A DNA stretch of 64,000 nucleotides from Musa acuminata AAA Group (lineage: Eukaryota; Streptophyta; Magnoliopsida; Zingiberales; Musaceae). Shown here in pieces: positions 11,438 through 22,010 of this stretch (position 1 is its first letter; each line of letters opens with the position of its first letter). Both the position numbers and the translations under genes were made by a program. The notes below the pieces were generated by a model. That model was not told the origin of the DNA. It ran no database searches and was given only the letters and a program-made list of their open reading frames with translations. Location: the NCBI RefSeq assembly GCF_036884655.1, contig NC_088345.1, forward strand, positions 27,569,501 to 27,633,500, read 5' to 3'.

Positions 11438-11611
11438 TGTGGGATTTTCTGGACCTTTGCAAGAAATGGTAAAGGGTATGCGCTTATTGCTCGCTCTATG
11501 GGGCCCCGCTCTGTGGGATATTCTGGACCTTTGCTAGAAATGGTAAAGGGTATGCGCTTATTACCCGCTCTGTGGGGTCCAGCTCTGTGGGATATTATGG
11601 ACTTTTGTCAG
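11438..11611 (+). repeat. 74-bp tandem duplication in LTR J
   Basis: Units begin with TGTGGGAT at 11438, 11512 and 11586 (third partial) and contain the ATGGTAAAGGGTATGCGC motif. The single-copy equivalent in related LTRs is around 8466, 25813 and 28798. Confidence 0.9.
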
Positions 11612-11897
11612 GTGGTCATTCAGAAATGGATGAATCACATTCTGACTGAGATCCCACTACACCTTCTATATGTTTGATATGACATCCAGAGTTTTGGTGA
11701 GTTGTTTCTGTTCATGCTCTGGATAAGAATGATATGATTGCAACGTCAAGGTCGACGTTTGAGCTTCTGTACGGTATTTGTTTTTGATATGCTCTGAAAT
11801 GCTTCATTCACTGATGATTTTTGCTTCGAAATGTTTCATATGTCGTTGATATGCTTCGGAACATTTTATATGCCATTGATAAGCTCCGATATGTACC

Positions 11898-12080
11898 ATC
11901 TGCCATTGATATGCTCCAATTACTCTGTGCTCCATTTGCTATGAACTGATATGTTCTGAAATGTCCTATCTGCCAATGATATGCTCCAATTACTCTGTGC
12001 TACATTTGCTATGAACTGATATGTTCTGAAATGTCCTATCTGCCAATGATATGCTCCAATTACTCTATGCTCCATTTGTT
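11898..12080 (+). repeat. 70-bp tandem repeat in LTR J
   Basis: Units start at 11898, 11968 and 12038 (partial) with ATCTGCCA, and each contains GATATGCTCCAATTACTCT. This is a higher-order version of the degenerate GATATG-TCCGAAATG short repeats seen in all Tekay LTRs here (for example 26115-26300, 29170-29380 and 59640-59840). Confidence 0.9.
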
Positions 12081-12764
12081 ATGAATCAAATATGTCTTGA
12101 ATGACATGATACAAATGATTTTGTACCTAATGAGATGGTATCCTTGAGAATTCTTGTATTCTGCCTTACATTATGATACCCTACTCGTTTGAAACCGTTC
12201 CTTTTGTTCTGAATATGTTTTGTCACTTGCTGAGCCATTTTTGGCTCACTCCGTTGTTATATAAATCTTTCAGGTCAGCGTGTCACTCTTCGAGATGTTT
12301 GATTTGGGCTGAGGCACTGGATAGCTATTCAGAATTATGGGCAAGTCTTATTGGTTGTTATGTTATTGTTGTATAAGCATATTTTGTATGTAATGAAATG
12401 TTGTTGATGAATCGAAATGGATATACTATGTAAAAGTGTGAGAAGATCACTCTTATTTGGAATATCGAAATGTTAAGCCTAATTTATGATGATATGAACT
12501 TGTGGTGAATAGTTGGAGTTCTGATTGTATAATTTATTTAGCTTGTGGATTTATAAGTGTTGTTCATGTTTGTCAAGTTGGCTTGGGTTGCCATAAATAT
12601 GAATTATCGAGTGATGTGATATATGATTATAAACTGCATAGGTTTTATATATGTGAATTTGATAGAATGTTTTTCAGTGTCCTCAAATGTTAGTTTGGAT
12701 CTTGGATTGGTTTGTGATGAAAATTTTAAAAATCATGGATATTTTGAGGGGCGTGATAATTATG

Positions 12765-13578
12765 CCCCCAAACACTCTTACGCCTTTGATATGCGCCTAA
12801 ATGCTTCATGTACCATTTGATACATGCCTAAATGCTTCTTTTGCCAATGAAATGCTCCAATTTCCTTTCTCCTATTGTTATGTCTAATGCTTGTTTTTGA
12901 ACGAGGTAAACCTTTGTGATTTTATATCAAATGAGATGACTTCAAATGAACACTTGTATTTCTACTTTTGTAACTTGATACTAAGCCTACTTGAACTTCT
13001 CCTATCGTCATAGATATGTTAGACGCTTGCTGAGCTCTTTATGCTCACCTCGTTGCTATATAAATTTTTCAGGGTAGCTTGTCACGCACTGAAAAGCTAA
13101 AATTGGGTTAGAGCAATGAAAGGCTAGAAGATTTTTGAGCTAATTTTGTCGGATGATGGTTTTTGTTGTATAATAAACTTACTTCTGATGTAATGTTAAG
13201 GATCTGTTGATACTTATGTGTTGTAAAAGTTTAAAGGACCGCTCATGTGTATGGAATGATAAGTTTAAGTTGTATAAGGATAAGAACTCATGGTAAATAA
13301 TTATCTTTTTGTGATTGTATATACTTCTATGATTATGGATTTGTGTTGTGGTTGATGTTTAGTTGAGTTGCCTTTGGATTTTGTGAATCTCTGTGTGAAG
13401 TGGATTATGATTTATGTAATGTACATGTTTATGAATTGTGAATATTGATTTTTGAATGATTCTTAGTATCCTCAAATTGTTAGATTGGATCCTGGATTGA
13501 ATTGATGATGAATTATAATATTATTGATTTTAGACAGGGTCACACTTCCTGAATGTGATAATTCGGGGGGGCGTGACA
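12765..13578 (+). repeat. TEK-K 5' LTR, second part
   Basis: Continues the LTR interrupted at 8814 and ends GGGGGGCGTGACA, directly before the PBS. It includes a TATATAAA motif at about 13059-13066, which recurs at the same relative place in the other Tekay LTRs. Confidence 0.85.
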
Positions 13579-13582
13579 GAGT

Positions 13583-13594
13583 TGGTATCAGAGC
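13583..13594 (+). other. TEK-K primer binding site
   Basis: TGGTATCAGAGC, complementary to the initiator tRNA-Met 3' end, 4 bp after the LTR. Confidence 0.9.
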
Positions 13595-13712
13595 ATGATT
13601 TGAGGATTTCTAAGAATTTTGATATGCTAGATGTGTAATAAATTTTGAGGTTTAGTGATTTCTATTTAGAGACTGATCAAAAGTTTTTTTTTGTTATTTT
13701 TAGGAAGCAAGG

Positions 13713-14490
13713 ATGACTAGGTCATCTGGTTCTCCTACTGCATCTACTTCTGATCAATTGAGTGGAATTATGAAAACTCTAGAGGCAATGACACAAGTAA
13801 TGCAACAACAAGTTCGACAAGGAAGAAATGATGAAGGTGGGAATTCAAACCAGATTGGGTTGGGAATTGAACATTTTAAGAAGCTTAGTCCTCCCAGTTT
13901 TGGTGGTGAGCCTAATCTAATGGTAGCAGAATAATGGATGATGTGGATGGAGAAAATATTTGATGTTTTAAATTGCCCAGATGATAAGAAGGTTTCTCTT
14001 GCTACCTTCATGCTAGAAGGAGAGGCTGAGCACTGGTGGCGAACCATGAAGAGGATTTTTAAAGCTCGACAGGAGCCAATCACTTGGAAGGTATTTATAG
14101 AAAAGTTCAATGATAAATATTTTCCAGAATGTATCAGAGAGCAGAAAGAATTGGAATTCCTAAATCTCATCCAGGAAAATTTGACAGTAGCCAAATATGA
14201 GTCTAAATTCACCGAGCTCTCTAGATTTGCCACACATATGATTGATGATGAATATAGGAAAGCAAGAAGATTTGAAAGAGGATTAAGGCCGGCAATAAGA
14301 AGCTGGATATCAGTTTTAAAACTCCAAGTATACATTGATGTAGTAGAAAGAGCTTTCATACTTGAAAAAGACTTGGAGGAGATCTAAGAAATCAGGGACA
14401 AGAATAGCAAGGATAAGTTTGTTGGTAAAAGTAAGAGAGGAAATGAAGCTGAAAGAAGTAACAAGAAGGTAAAGGTACCTAGATTTGAGG
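13713..14490 (+). pseudogene. gag: TEK-K gag, with stops and no zinc knuckle
   Basis: The ATG at 13713 opens MTRSSGSPTASTSDQLSG; the frame meets TAA at 13932-13934 and resumes in frame with WMMWMEKIFDVLNCPDD, then EGEAEHWWRTMKR and FNDKYFPECIREQKELEF, the conserved plant gypsy Gag core. A second TAA is at 14385-14387. A basic Lys/Arg-rich tail follows to about 14490 and then jumps straight into integrase, so the CCHC knuckle is absent. Gag would package the RNA; this copy cannot make a complete one as read. Confidence 0.85.
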
Positions 14491-15614
14491 AAGGACAACT
14501 ACAAGATCCACATTTAATATACTTGAGGAATGAAGTTGAAAAGGGATTAAAGTTGAATTTTTAAATTTCAGATGATGGCCTATTGAGATTTGGGGATAGA
14601 ATATGTGTTCCAAATGACTCAGATATCAAGAACCAAATCTTGAATGAAGGCCATAATTTAAAGTACACTATGCATCCTGGTAGCACAAAAATGTACAGAG
14701 ATCTCCAAAGTCATTATTGGTGGAAAGGCATGAAGAAGGAGATTGCAATATATGTTTCAAGGTGTTTGACTTATCAGCAAATCAAAGCAGAACACCAGAG
14801 ACTAGGAGGTTTGTTACATCCCTTAGATATTCCTGAATGGAAATGGGAATGCATTACTATGGACTTTGTTTTAGGACTACCCAGAACCTCTAGAAAGCAC
14901 GATGCTATTTGGGTCATTGTTGATAGGTTAACCAAATCTACACATTTCTTACCAATCAATATGACTTATTCTCTTGATAAGCTTGCAGATTTGTATGTTG
15001 ATGAAATAGTAAGACTTCATGGTGTCCCGAAGGAGATTATCTCAAATAGAGACTCCAGATTTCTTTCTAGATTGTGGAGGAGATTACAAGATTCTATGGG
15101 CACCAAAGTAAAGTTTAGCACTGCCTATCACCCTCAGACCGATGGTTAATATGAAAGAACAATTCAAGTACTTGAGGATTTGCTTAGAGCCTATGTTATG
15201 GATTGGAGAGGTGAATGGGATAAAGATATTTCTCTTATTGAGTTCACTTACAATAATAGTTACCATTCGAGCATTCAGATGGCTCCTTATGAGGCATTGT
15301 ATGGGCGAAAATGTAGAACGCCTATATGTTTGGAGGAAGTTGGTGATAGAAAGTTGTTAGCACCAGATAAAGTATAAGAGACTACTGAAAAGATTCAGGT
15401 TATCATAAAATGGCTAAAGGCTGCTCAGAGTCGGCAAAAGAGCTATGCTAATAACAGAAGATGAGATATCGAGTTCCAAGTAGGGGATTTTGTATTCCTA
15501 AAGGTCTCCCCTTCCAAAGGCGTTGCAAGATTTGGAAAGAAAGGAAAGTTAAACCCAAGGTTTATTGGACCTTTTGAGATCCTTGAAAGAATTGGCTCTG
15601 TCGCTTATAAGATT
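14491..15614 (+). pseudogene. pol: TEK-K integrase remnant (protease, RT and RNase H deleted)
   Basis: Enters at GQLQDPHLIYLRNEVEKG, the linker just before integrase, directly after gag, so protease, RT and RNase H are deleted. HHCC zinc region: histidines around EGHNLKYTMHPG, but the first CxxC reads CLTYQQIK, losing one ligand that TEK-A keeps. Catalytic region: ITMDF (first Asp), SNRDSRF (second Asp), TAYHPQTDG followed by a stop. Further stops occur beyond 15147. At 15614 the frame ends in the middle of the integrase C-terminal domain where GYP-I begins. Confidence 0.85.
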
Positions 15615-17283
15615 ATCAGCCTTGTCCTCGAGGCTGACAATTCATGAATTTTGAGAATTTGATCTTCAAGTCGTCATAGTTCTCCCAAGTGGCATCTTCT
15701 GTTAGTAGGTTCACCCACAGTATTAGCACTTTAGCAGTAGGTCATCGTCGTCGAGTCACGATCCATTGATCAATAATGGCACTTGATTGGGTCTGGAGTT
15801 CTCTTTGGATAGTCATATTTGGTGGGTGGCTTTGGGCTGTCTCCAAGCACCTATTTACAACTTCTGTCTGGCCATCGATTTGTGGTTGATATGCCATACT
15901 CCTTTTCAATTTAGTACCCTTATAGTATAATTCTTTTGAGTCCCAATTGTAATGAGCCACGAAGCTTGGTGCTTCCTCCAATTTTTTTTTTATCTTACTA
16001 GTCTCTGAATCTTCCTGTCATTCCATCTTAATATCCTCAAGGAAGTCGCTAGTTGGAAGTAAAACGATCGAAAATTTAGCTTGCTCAAGTAGCCGCGAAA
16101 GCATATCTGCAACAACATTCTCTTTCCAATTTTTGTAAGTTATTTCATAATCAAATCCAAGAAGTTTTGTTACCCATTTTTGCTATTCAGGGGAAGATAT
16201 CTTCTGCTCCAAGAGATATTTTAGGCTTTTATGGTTGGTCTTGATTTGAAAGTATCGCCTGATTAAGTACGATCTTCACCTCGTTGCTGCGTGCACAATG
16301 GCGAGCATCTCCTTATCATATGTTAACATGTTTTGATGGGGGGAGACAATGTCTTGCTAATGTATGTGAGTGGTCGACCATCTTGCATGAGAACGTCTCT
16401 CATTCTATCTCCAGATGCATCGACCTTAATGATGAAGGGTCGGTTGAAATCTGGTAGCGCTAGCACCAGCGTCGTCGTTATGGCTACCGTAAGTTTGTCG
16501 AAGGCAATGGAGGCTCTGTCCGACCATTGAAAGACATCTTTTTCCAGTAAGGAAGTAAGTGGTGCACTGATCTTTCCATAGTTTTTCACGAACTTACGGT
16601 AGTAGCCTGTTAAACCCAAAAAGTCATGTAGCAATTTTATGTTCCTCGGGGTAGGCCAGTTTTGCATTGCTTCAATTTTGAAGGGGTCCACCATCACACC
16701 TTCCTCTGATATGATATGCCTAAGATATTTCACCTTTTGTTGAAGAAAATAAAAATTCGTAGTGGCTGTTGTGTGTTCGAAAGGTGGTTTTCGGTATGAC
16801 TTCTTCTTACACTCGAATTTAATAATACCCGTATCGAAGGTCTAGCTTTGTGAAGATTTGTGCTCCCTTTCATCTAGCAATTCATCGACTACTGGAATAC
16901 GGTATTTATCCTTGATGGTTATGCCATTAGGAGCTCGGTAATCAACGCATATTCACTATGTTCTGTCCTTCTTGCGTACAAGTAGCACCGGTGAAGAGTA
17001 GAGGTTGCAACTTGGCCAAATAACTCCTGTTTCAAGCATCTCTTTTACAATCCTTTCTATTACATCCTTCTGGAGATGTGGATACTAATATGGCTGAGTA
17101 TTTGCTGGAGACTTGATTGGAAAAATCATTATACAATGATCATGCCGACGAGTAAGAGGTAGGTTGTGCGGCTCATTAAATATATCTAAAAATTCAGCAA
17201 GCAAAGGAAATAGGTTTGGATCTTCAAATTCTATTGGCTCTCCTTTAATTTGCTGCTCAAGTTGTACCAAAAAGCCCCTGCAT
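15615..17283 (-). pseudogene. pol: GYP-I pol remnant: RT without catalytic block, RNase H, integrase stub
   Basis: RT entry reads RRHDHCIMIFPIKSPANTQPY at 17085-17150 followed by stops. The palm region jumps from the KPPFEHT-like segment to the YLRHIISEEG segment near 16750, so the F-x-D-D motif is missing. The connection/RNase H start is [18 protein letters not shown] and FDKL...PDFNRPFIIKVDAS. The integrase part is only SKELYYKGTKLKRS joined to MAYQPQIDGQTEVVNRCLE, so the HHCC and both catalytic Asp regions are gone. The tail before 15615 corresponds to the QPRGQG end of the family polyprotein. Confidence 0.85.
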
Positions 17284-18624
17284 TGATTACTTCCTCAGAT
17301 GCCATAGTATATGCCGCCAAATCTGTCATGTTAAGATCTCTCTTTTATTGTCGGGTTAAAGGCATGTATTGGTTGAGAGAGGTGATGGTCGAAAGGGTTG
17401 GTGGATTGGTGGATGTAGGCTACAATTTAGGATTGTTTTATGGCTATTTTGGGTGCAGTTTGAGGGTGTAGTTTGGTGGGATTTTAGGGCTGTGGATAAA
17501 GTTTTGGGTCTGTGGTAGATGGTAGCAAAGGTTTGATAGATATCAGTGGAAGTTGCAGCAAGTATGTGCTGTCTTGTAAGAGCAGAATTGTCGTCGAAGA
17601 AACAATGGTTTCTCAACGAAATTTCCACCAAAAACTTAAGAGAATTGAGGAGGGAATTGACAGCAAAATCACAGTTTAAATTACAGCAAGGATGTCTAAT
17701 TTAATCAAGAAAATTTTGGAAGTATAATAGCAAGGAAATTGGTGCAAGCTGCGATAGTAGAATTCTTGTCGAAAAATTTTAGCAGTTTATGATAAAAATT
17801 TACAGCAAAACAAAATCATTTTTAGAGATGAATTCCTTAATAGATCAATTTTAGATGGAAGCCAAGATGATCTGTGAAGTGTATAAGAAATTTCATTCAA
17901 AAAAGATTGCAAATAGATGGGTTAAGGCAACAATATACGGCTGAAATTTTCTACAGCACAGATTTTTAAGTATAGCAGATTGGACGTAAAAGATCAGTAT
18001 TTTATATTGAGAATTTTTTGATGAAACCAAAGGGAAATCCACTGTTAGGAAGTGTCAAAGCTATCATAAAAATTTCATAGAGATTTGGAAAGAAACAACG
18101 TAGTATCAAGATCAAACAAACAGTGCTATGCGGCTGAAAATTTACAATGCAAATTTTCAAGTATAGCAGATTAGACGTAAAATATCAATGGTTTATATTG
18201 AGAATTTTTTTGACAAAACTGAAGGGATATCTGCTGTTAGGAAGTGTCAAAGATGTCATAAAAAAATCATAGAGATTTGGATAGAAAAAACACAGTAGCA
18301 AGATCAAACAGACGGTGCTATGCGGCTGGAATTCTGCAATGTATCTTTCGTCGTAGAGATGAAAACTTTGTGACGAAAAGTTTATGCAGCAATATAAGAA
18401 ATTTTTTTTTGAGATTTTTGAATAAGGATAACTAAATTGCAGCAACAGTAAAGTAGGAAACTAGAACCTGTTGCAATTCACCAAGAGATCAAAGGATGAT
18501 CCGTGGTGGTGGAGATGACGGCGGAATTTGGTAACGATCTTTTAAGCAATTATGGGAATTGCTTTGGGCGGTTGTGGAGAGTTGATGGATGGCTGTGGAA
18601 TAGCAGTGAGATGTCAAGAACGCT
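17284..18624 (-). other. GYP-I 5' leader and gag start, joined to pol by a deletion
   Basis: AT-rich leader collinear with 47115-48437 of GYP-B. The gag ATG (complement of about 17300-17302) opens MASEEVINA and after nine codons passes into a pol segment whose GYP-B counterpart lies at about 49870. About 1.4 kb of gag and protease is missing. TGCA occurs at both donor positions in GYP-B, so a microhomology-mediated deletion is likely. Confidence 0.8.
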
Positions 18625-18636
18625 GCTCTGATACCA
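18625..18636 (-). other. GYP-I primer binding site
   Basis: Minus strand TGGTATCAGAGC, 2 bp inside the LTR end at 18639. Confidence 0.9.
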
Positions 18637-18638
18637 GG

Positions 18639-19032
18639 TGTTAGAACCCTTGCATATTCTAAACTTGGGGTTGATCTCTTTAGGGGATCGGCCTCCTTAG
18701 AACTCTATAGGGGTTCCTCCCTCCAAGTTGCTGCTCAAAGGCTACAGAAAAGATTCATCTATTGCTTATAAAAAGAGAAGGAATATATGATTATTTATAG
18801 GGCTTCTAAACCCAAACTCATAATAGAACTCATACTCAAGACTCCTACTTCTAAGCAACTCCTAATAGGACTCCTACTCAAGACTCCTATTCCTTTACAA
18901 CTCCTAATTCTTCTCTAAGAAAGAACCTCCTAACCCTAGCCTACCTCTTCACCTCTTTAATAGGGGTCGGCTTAGATAGGTTTTACATTAATGTCCCTCT
19001 CAATTAGGACTCTCCTAGATAGAGTCCTAACA
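18639..19032 (-). repeat. GYP-I 5' LTR (394 bp)
   Basis: Minus strand TGTTAGGACTCTATCTAGGA start and TTCTAACA end. It has a TATA box (TATAAATA on the minus strand, about 18794-18801) and a single terminal hairpin unit, unlike the arrays in GYP-B. Confidence 0.9.
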
Positions 19033-20375
19033 GTTTCATTTAAATTCAAGGAATCAAAATTAACATCATCATCAAAATCGTTTTTCCTGATTTCGGAAAT
19101 CGCATTGAAAACAACATGAATGGATTGTTCAATAATTAAAGTTCCTTTATTGAAGATACGAAAAGCTTTTGAAACCGAAGAATAACCAAGAAAGATTCCT
19201 TCATCGGATTTAGCATCAAATTTTCCTAAGTTATCTTTTTCATTCAAGATAAAACACTGACACCCAAATACTTTAAAATATGAAACATTGGGTTTTTTGT
19301 TATTCCATAACTCATAGGGAGTTTTGGTGAGTAAGGGTCTTACTAGAACTCTATTCAAAATATAGCATGTAGTGTTTACAGCTTCGGCCCAAAAATATTT
19401 GGGTAGGCTATGTTCATTAAACATGGTTCTTGACATTTCTTGTAAATTTCGATTTTTTCTTTCTACTATTTCATTTTGTTGAGGATTTCTTGGAGTAGAG
19501 AAATTATGGTTGTATCCATTAAGTTCACAAAATTCTTGGAAATCATGGTTTTGAAATTCACCATCGTGATCACTTCTAATTGACGAAATCATAGAACCCT
19601 TCTCATTTTGAACAAGTTTACAAAACTTGGTAAAATATCTAAAGCATTCATTTTTCTATTTTAAGAAGTAAGTCCATGTGTATCTGCTATAGTCATCCAC
19701 AATGACGAAGGCGTATTTGCTACCTCCTAGGTTTGATGTAGAGATTAGTCCGAACAAGTCCATATGGATCAATTGTAAGGGCCTAGAGGTGCTTATTTGA
19801 TTCTTAGATTTGAAACTACCCTTAATTTGTTTACCTAATTGGCAAGCATCACATACATTATCTTTGATGAACTTGATATGAGGAATTCCTCTTACAAGTT
19901 CTTTAGATGATATTTGAGTGATTAGTTTTATGCTAACATGACCTAATATTCTATGTCATATCCAAGCATCCTCATTCAAAACCGAAAAACACATTTCATT
20001 ACACAAATCATTGATGTCAATAGTGTATACGTTATTTTGTTTTAATGCAATAATAGACGTGTTTTTATGTGGTTTTTCAACGATGCAAGCATTAGATTCG
20101 AATCTAACAATATATCATTTATCACATAATTCACTAATGCTCAAGAGGTTATGTTTTAAACTATCAACTAACAAAACATCTTCAATAAAGATGTTGGATT
20201 TGTTACCTATGATTCCTTTGCCAATGATTTTACCCTTGTTGTTGTCTTCTTAGGTGACATAGCATTCGTCTATGCTAGTGAGCTTAGAGAATTGAGATAG
20301 ATCTCCGGTCATATGCCTTGAGCATCCACTATCAAGGTACCATCTCTTGCTCCTAGCTTGCGATGGTATAGGTTT
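19033..20375 (-). pseudogene. pol: SIRE-H pol: protease and integrase, truncated
   Basis: In frame after the gag TAG, the minus strand reads the protease motif [14 protein letters not shown], then the GAG-pre-integrase region with stops, HHCC ([12 protein letters not shown]), DLFG with the first catalytic Asp, SSIRSDHDGEFQNHDF with the second, and [16 protein letters not shown] with the Glu. The longest open piece (19592 down to 18972) runs past the breakpoint at 19033 into the GYP-I LTR, adding a short chimeric tail. RT and RNase H were lost or displaced beyond this junction. At least four in-frame stops lie between 19600 and 20300. Confidence 0.85.
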
Positions 20376-21960
20376 CTAAAAGAAAGGATGATCTTTAGGT
20401 ATCCATTAGCTTTTGGGTGCCTCAAAAATAGATCTACATTATTTATCATGTTGCATAGAATTTATCATGGTTCCTTTAGGAACCCAAATTAATTTGTTCG
20501 GACTAATTATCTTGAATGGACAATAATGCGTTTTGTGTCAAAGTTTGCAACAAAAGTTGCATTTGCTTTGGTGTCGAACATGTATGATGGGGCCTTTTTA
20601 TGAAGGTGGTTGGATTTTGGTGAGGACTTCTCACAAATCTGATTCCACTTCTTTTGGAAACGTGACCCTTGTTTGTAAGGATCATGTTCAAAGACTTGCT
20701 ACCAACCTCGAATTTCTTCAAGGTGTATTTAAGTAGCAAGTTTTCCTTTTGGATAGTTTCTAGATCATGGCATTTCATGCATGAACCTAAACTATCATGA
20801 TATTCAGTTTTTAACTTATCAAAATTACAAGTAAGACTATCATGCTCCTTTTTTAGCAATATGTATTTTCTACTAATGATCTTGCATTCATCAAATAAGT
20901 CATGGAAGGCATTTAATAATTTATCAAATGATAAATCTGCATCTATTAAATTCGTTACCTCCTCCTCGATGGCCATTAAGGCGTAATGAGCAACTTGCTT
21001 GGTGTTGGACTCCTGTTCTTCGGACGCGCTCGAGTCATCCCACGTTGCTTTGAGCACCTTCTTCTTTGATGTTCTCTTTTTGACTTTGGGACAATCACTC
21101 TTGTAGTGTCCCGGCTTTTTGCACTCATAGCAAATAACTTGGTCCTTCTTGGGTTCAAAATTATTTTTTATTTAATTCTTAAACTTGTTTCTTTTAATGA
21201 ATTTTTTTAATTTTCTTGTTAGAAGTGCCAAGTCATCGTCACAGTCCTCATCACTTGAGTTTTCTCTCAAGTGGTCTTCTGAAGTTCTAAGTGCCATATC
21301 CTTCCTGTTCTTTGGAAGGATGTCTTCTTGCTCTTCATGAGCTTTGCAAATCATCTCGTAGGTCATTAATGACCCAATTAGTTCTTCAAGAGGGAAGTTG
21401 CTTAGATCTTTCGCCTCTTGAATAGTAGTGACTTTAGGATCCCAACACTTAGGAAGGGATCTTAGAATCTTATTTACGAGCTCAAAATCCGAAAAACTTT
21501 TTCCCAGCCCTTTTAAACCGTTGACGATATCCGTGAAACGGGTAAACATGTCACCAATAGTCTCACTCGGTTTCATCCGGAAAAGTTCGAAAGAATGTAT
21601 CAAAAGATTGATTTTTGACTCTTTCACTCTACTTGTGCCTTCGTGAGTCACTTCAAGTGTGTGCCAAATATCAAATGCGGTTTCACAAACCGAAACACGG
21701 TTGAACTCGTTTTTATCAAGCGCACAAAATAAGGCATTCATAGCCTTTGCATTAAGAGCGAAAGCCTTCTTCTCCAATTAATTCCATTCGATCATTGGAA
21801 GAGAAGACTTCGAAAATCCATTTTCGACAAGATTCCAAAGTTCAAAATCCATAGAAATAAGAAAGATCCTCATTCGGGTCTTCCAATAGGTGTAGTCCGT
21901 CCCATTGAACATGAGTGGACATGTAATAGAATGGCTCTCTTGGTTTCCAGCATATGCCAT
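20376..21960 (-). pseudogene. gag: SIRE-H gag with nonsense and frameshift lesions
   Basis: ATG at 21960 (MAYAGNQESHSIT). Stops: TAA at 21778-21780 (between WN and LEKK) and TAA at 21172-21174, both in the original frame. The first zinc knuckle region near 21100 is present. A frameshift near the second knuckle (about 20560) spoils the C-terminus. Read in the original frame, the end is PKDHPFF followed by TAG at 20376-20378 and then protease in the same frame, exactly the arrangement of SIRE-C. Confidence 0.85.
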
Positions 21961-21996
21961 CTCTCTTGGGTTTTAATCCATTTGAGAGTTAACCCC

Positions 21997-22008
21997 TCTC
22001 TGATACCA
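21997..22008 (-). other. SIRE-H primer binding site
   Basis: Minus strand TGGTATCAGAGA, one mismatch from the canonical initiator tRNA-Met PBS, 2 bp inside the LTR. Confidence 0.85.
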
Positions 22009-22010
22009 AT

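Larger units (their letters stand above)
8815..12759 (+). mobile_element. Solo LTR J (3945 bp), Tekay-like subfamily
   Basis: Starts TGTAATATCCC and ends GAGGGGCGTGATA (GTGACA in relatives), flanked by a perfect 5-bp duplication ATTAT (8810-8814 and 12760-12764). There is no PBS, internal region or PPT, so this is a solo LTR left by LTR-LTR recombination. It interrupts the TEK-K 5' LTR. It is about 1.1 kb longer than the other Tekay LTRs here, mainly because of the GA-rich block at 9000-10230 and two tandem duplications. Long spurious frames run through the low-complexity block. Confidence 0.9.
6989..15614 (+). mobile_element. TEK-K: Tekay/Del-type Ty3/gypsy element, 3' truncated
   Basis: Layout is 5' LTR (6989-8814 plus 12765-13578, split by solo LTR J), PBS, gag, a gag-to-integrase deletion, and integrase ending abruptly at 15614. 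The LTR starts TATAACATCCCC (TGTAACATCCC in relatives) and ends GGGGCGTGACA. Inserted in Sirevirus gag at 6989, with CCAAA as the likely left target-site copy. The integrase C-terminus, PPT and 3' LTR are missing; the sequence passes directly into GYP-I. Confidence 0.85.
15615..19032 (-). mobile_element. GYP-I: internally deleted gypsy element, missing its 3' LTR
   Basis: Minus-strand copy of the GYP-B family. From right to left: 5' LTR 18639-19032, PBS, about 1.3 kb leader, first 9 gag codons, deletion, then RT, RNase H and integrase remnants to 15615, where it stops just short of the PPT and 3' LTR. The right end lies in Sirevirus SIRE-H pol, whose sequence resumes at 19033. It shares with GYP-B the same losses inside RT and integrase. 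Confidence 0.85.
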
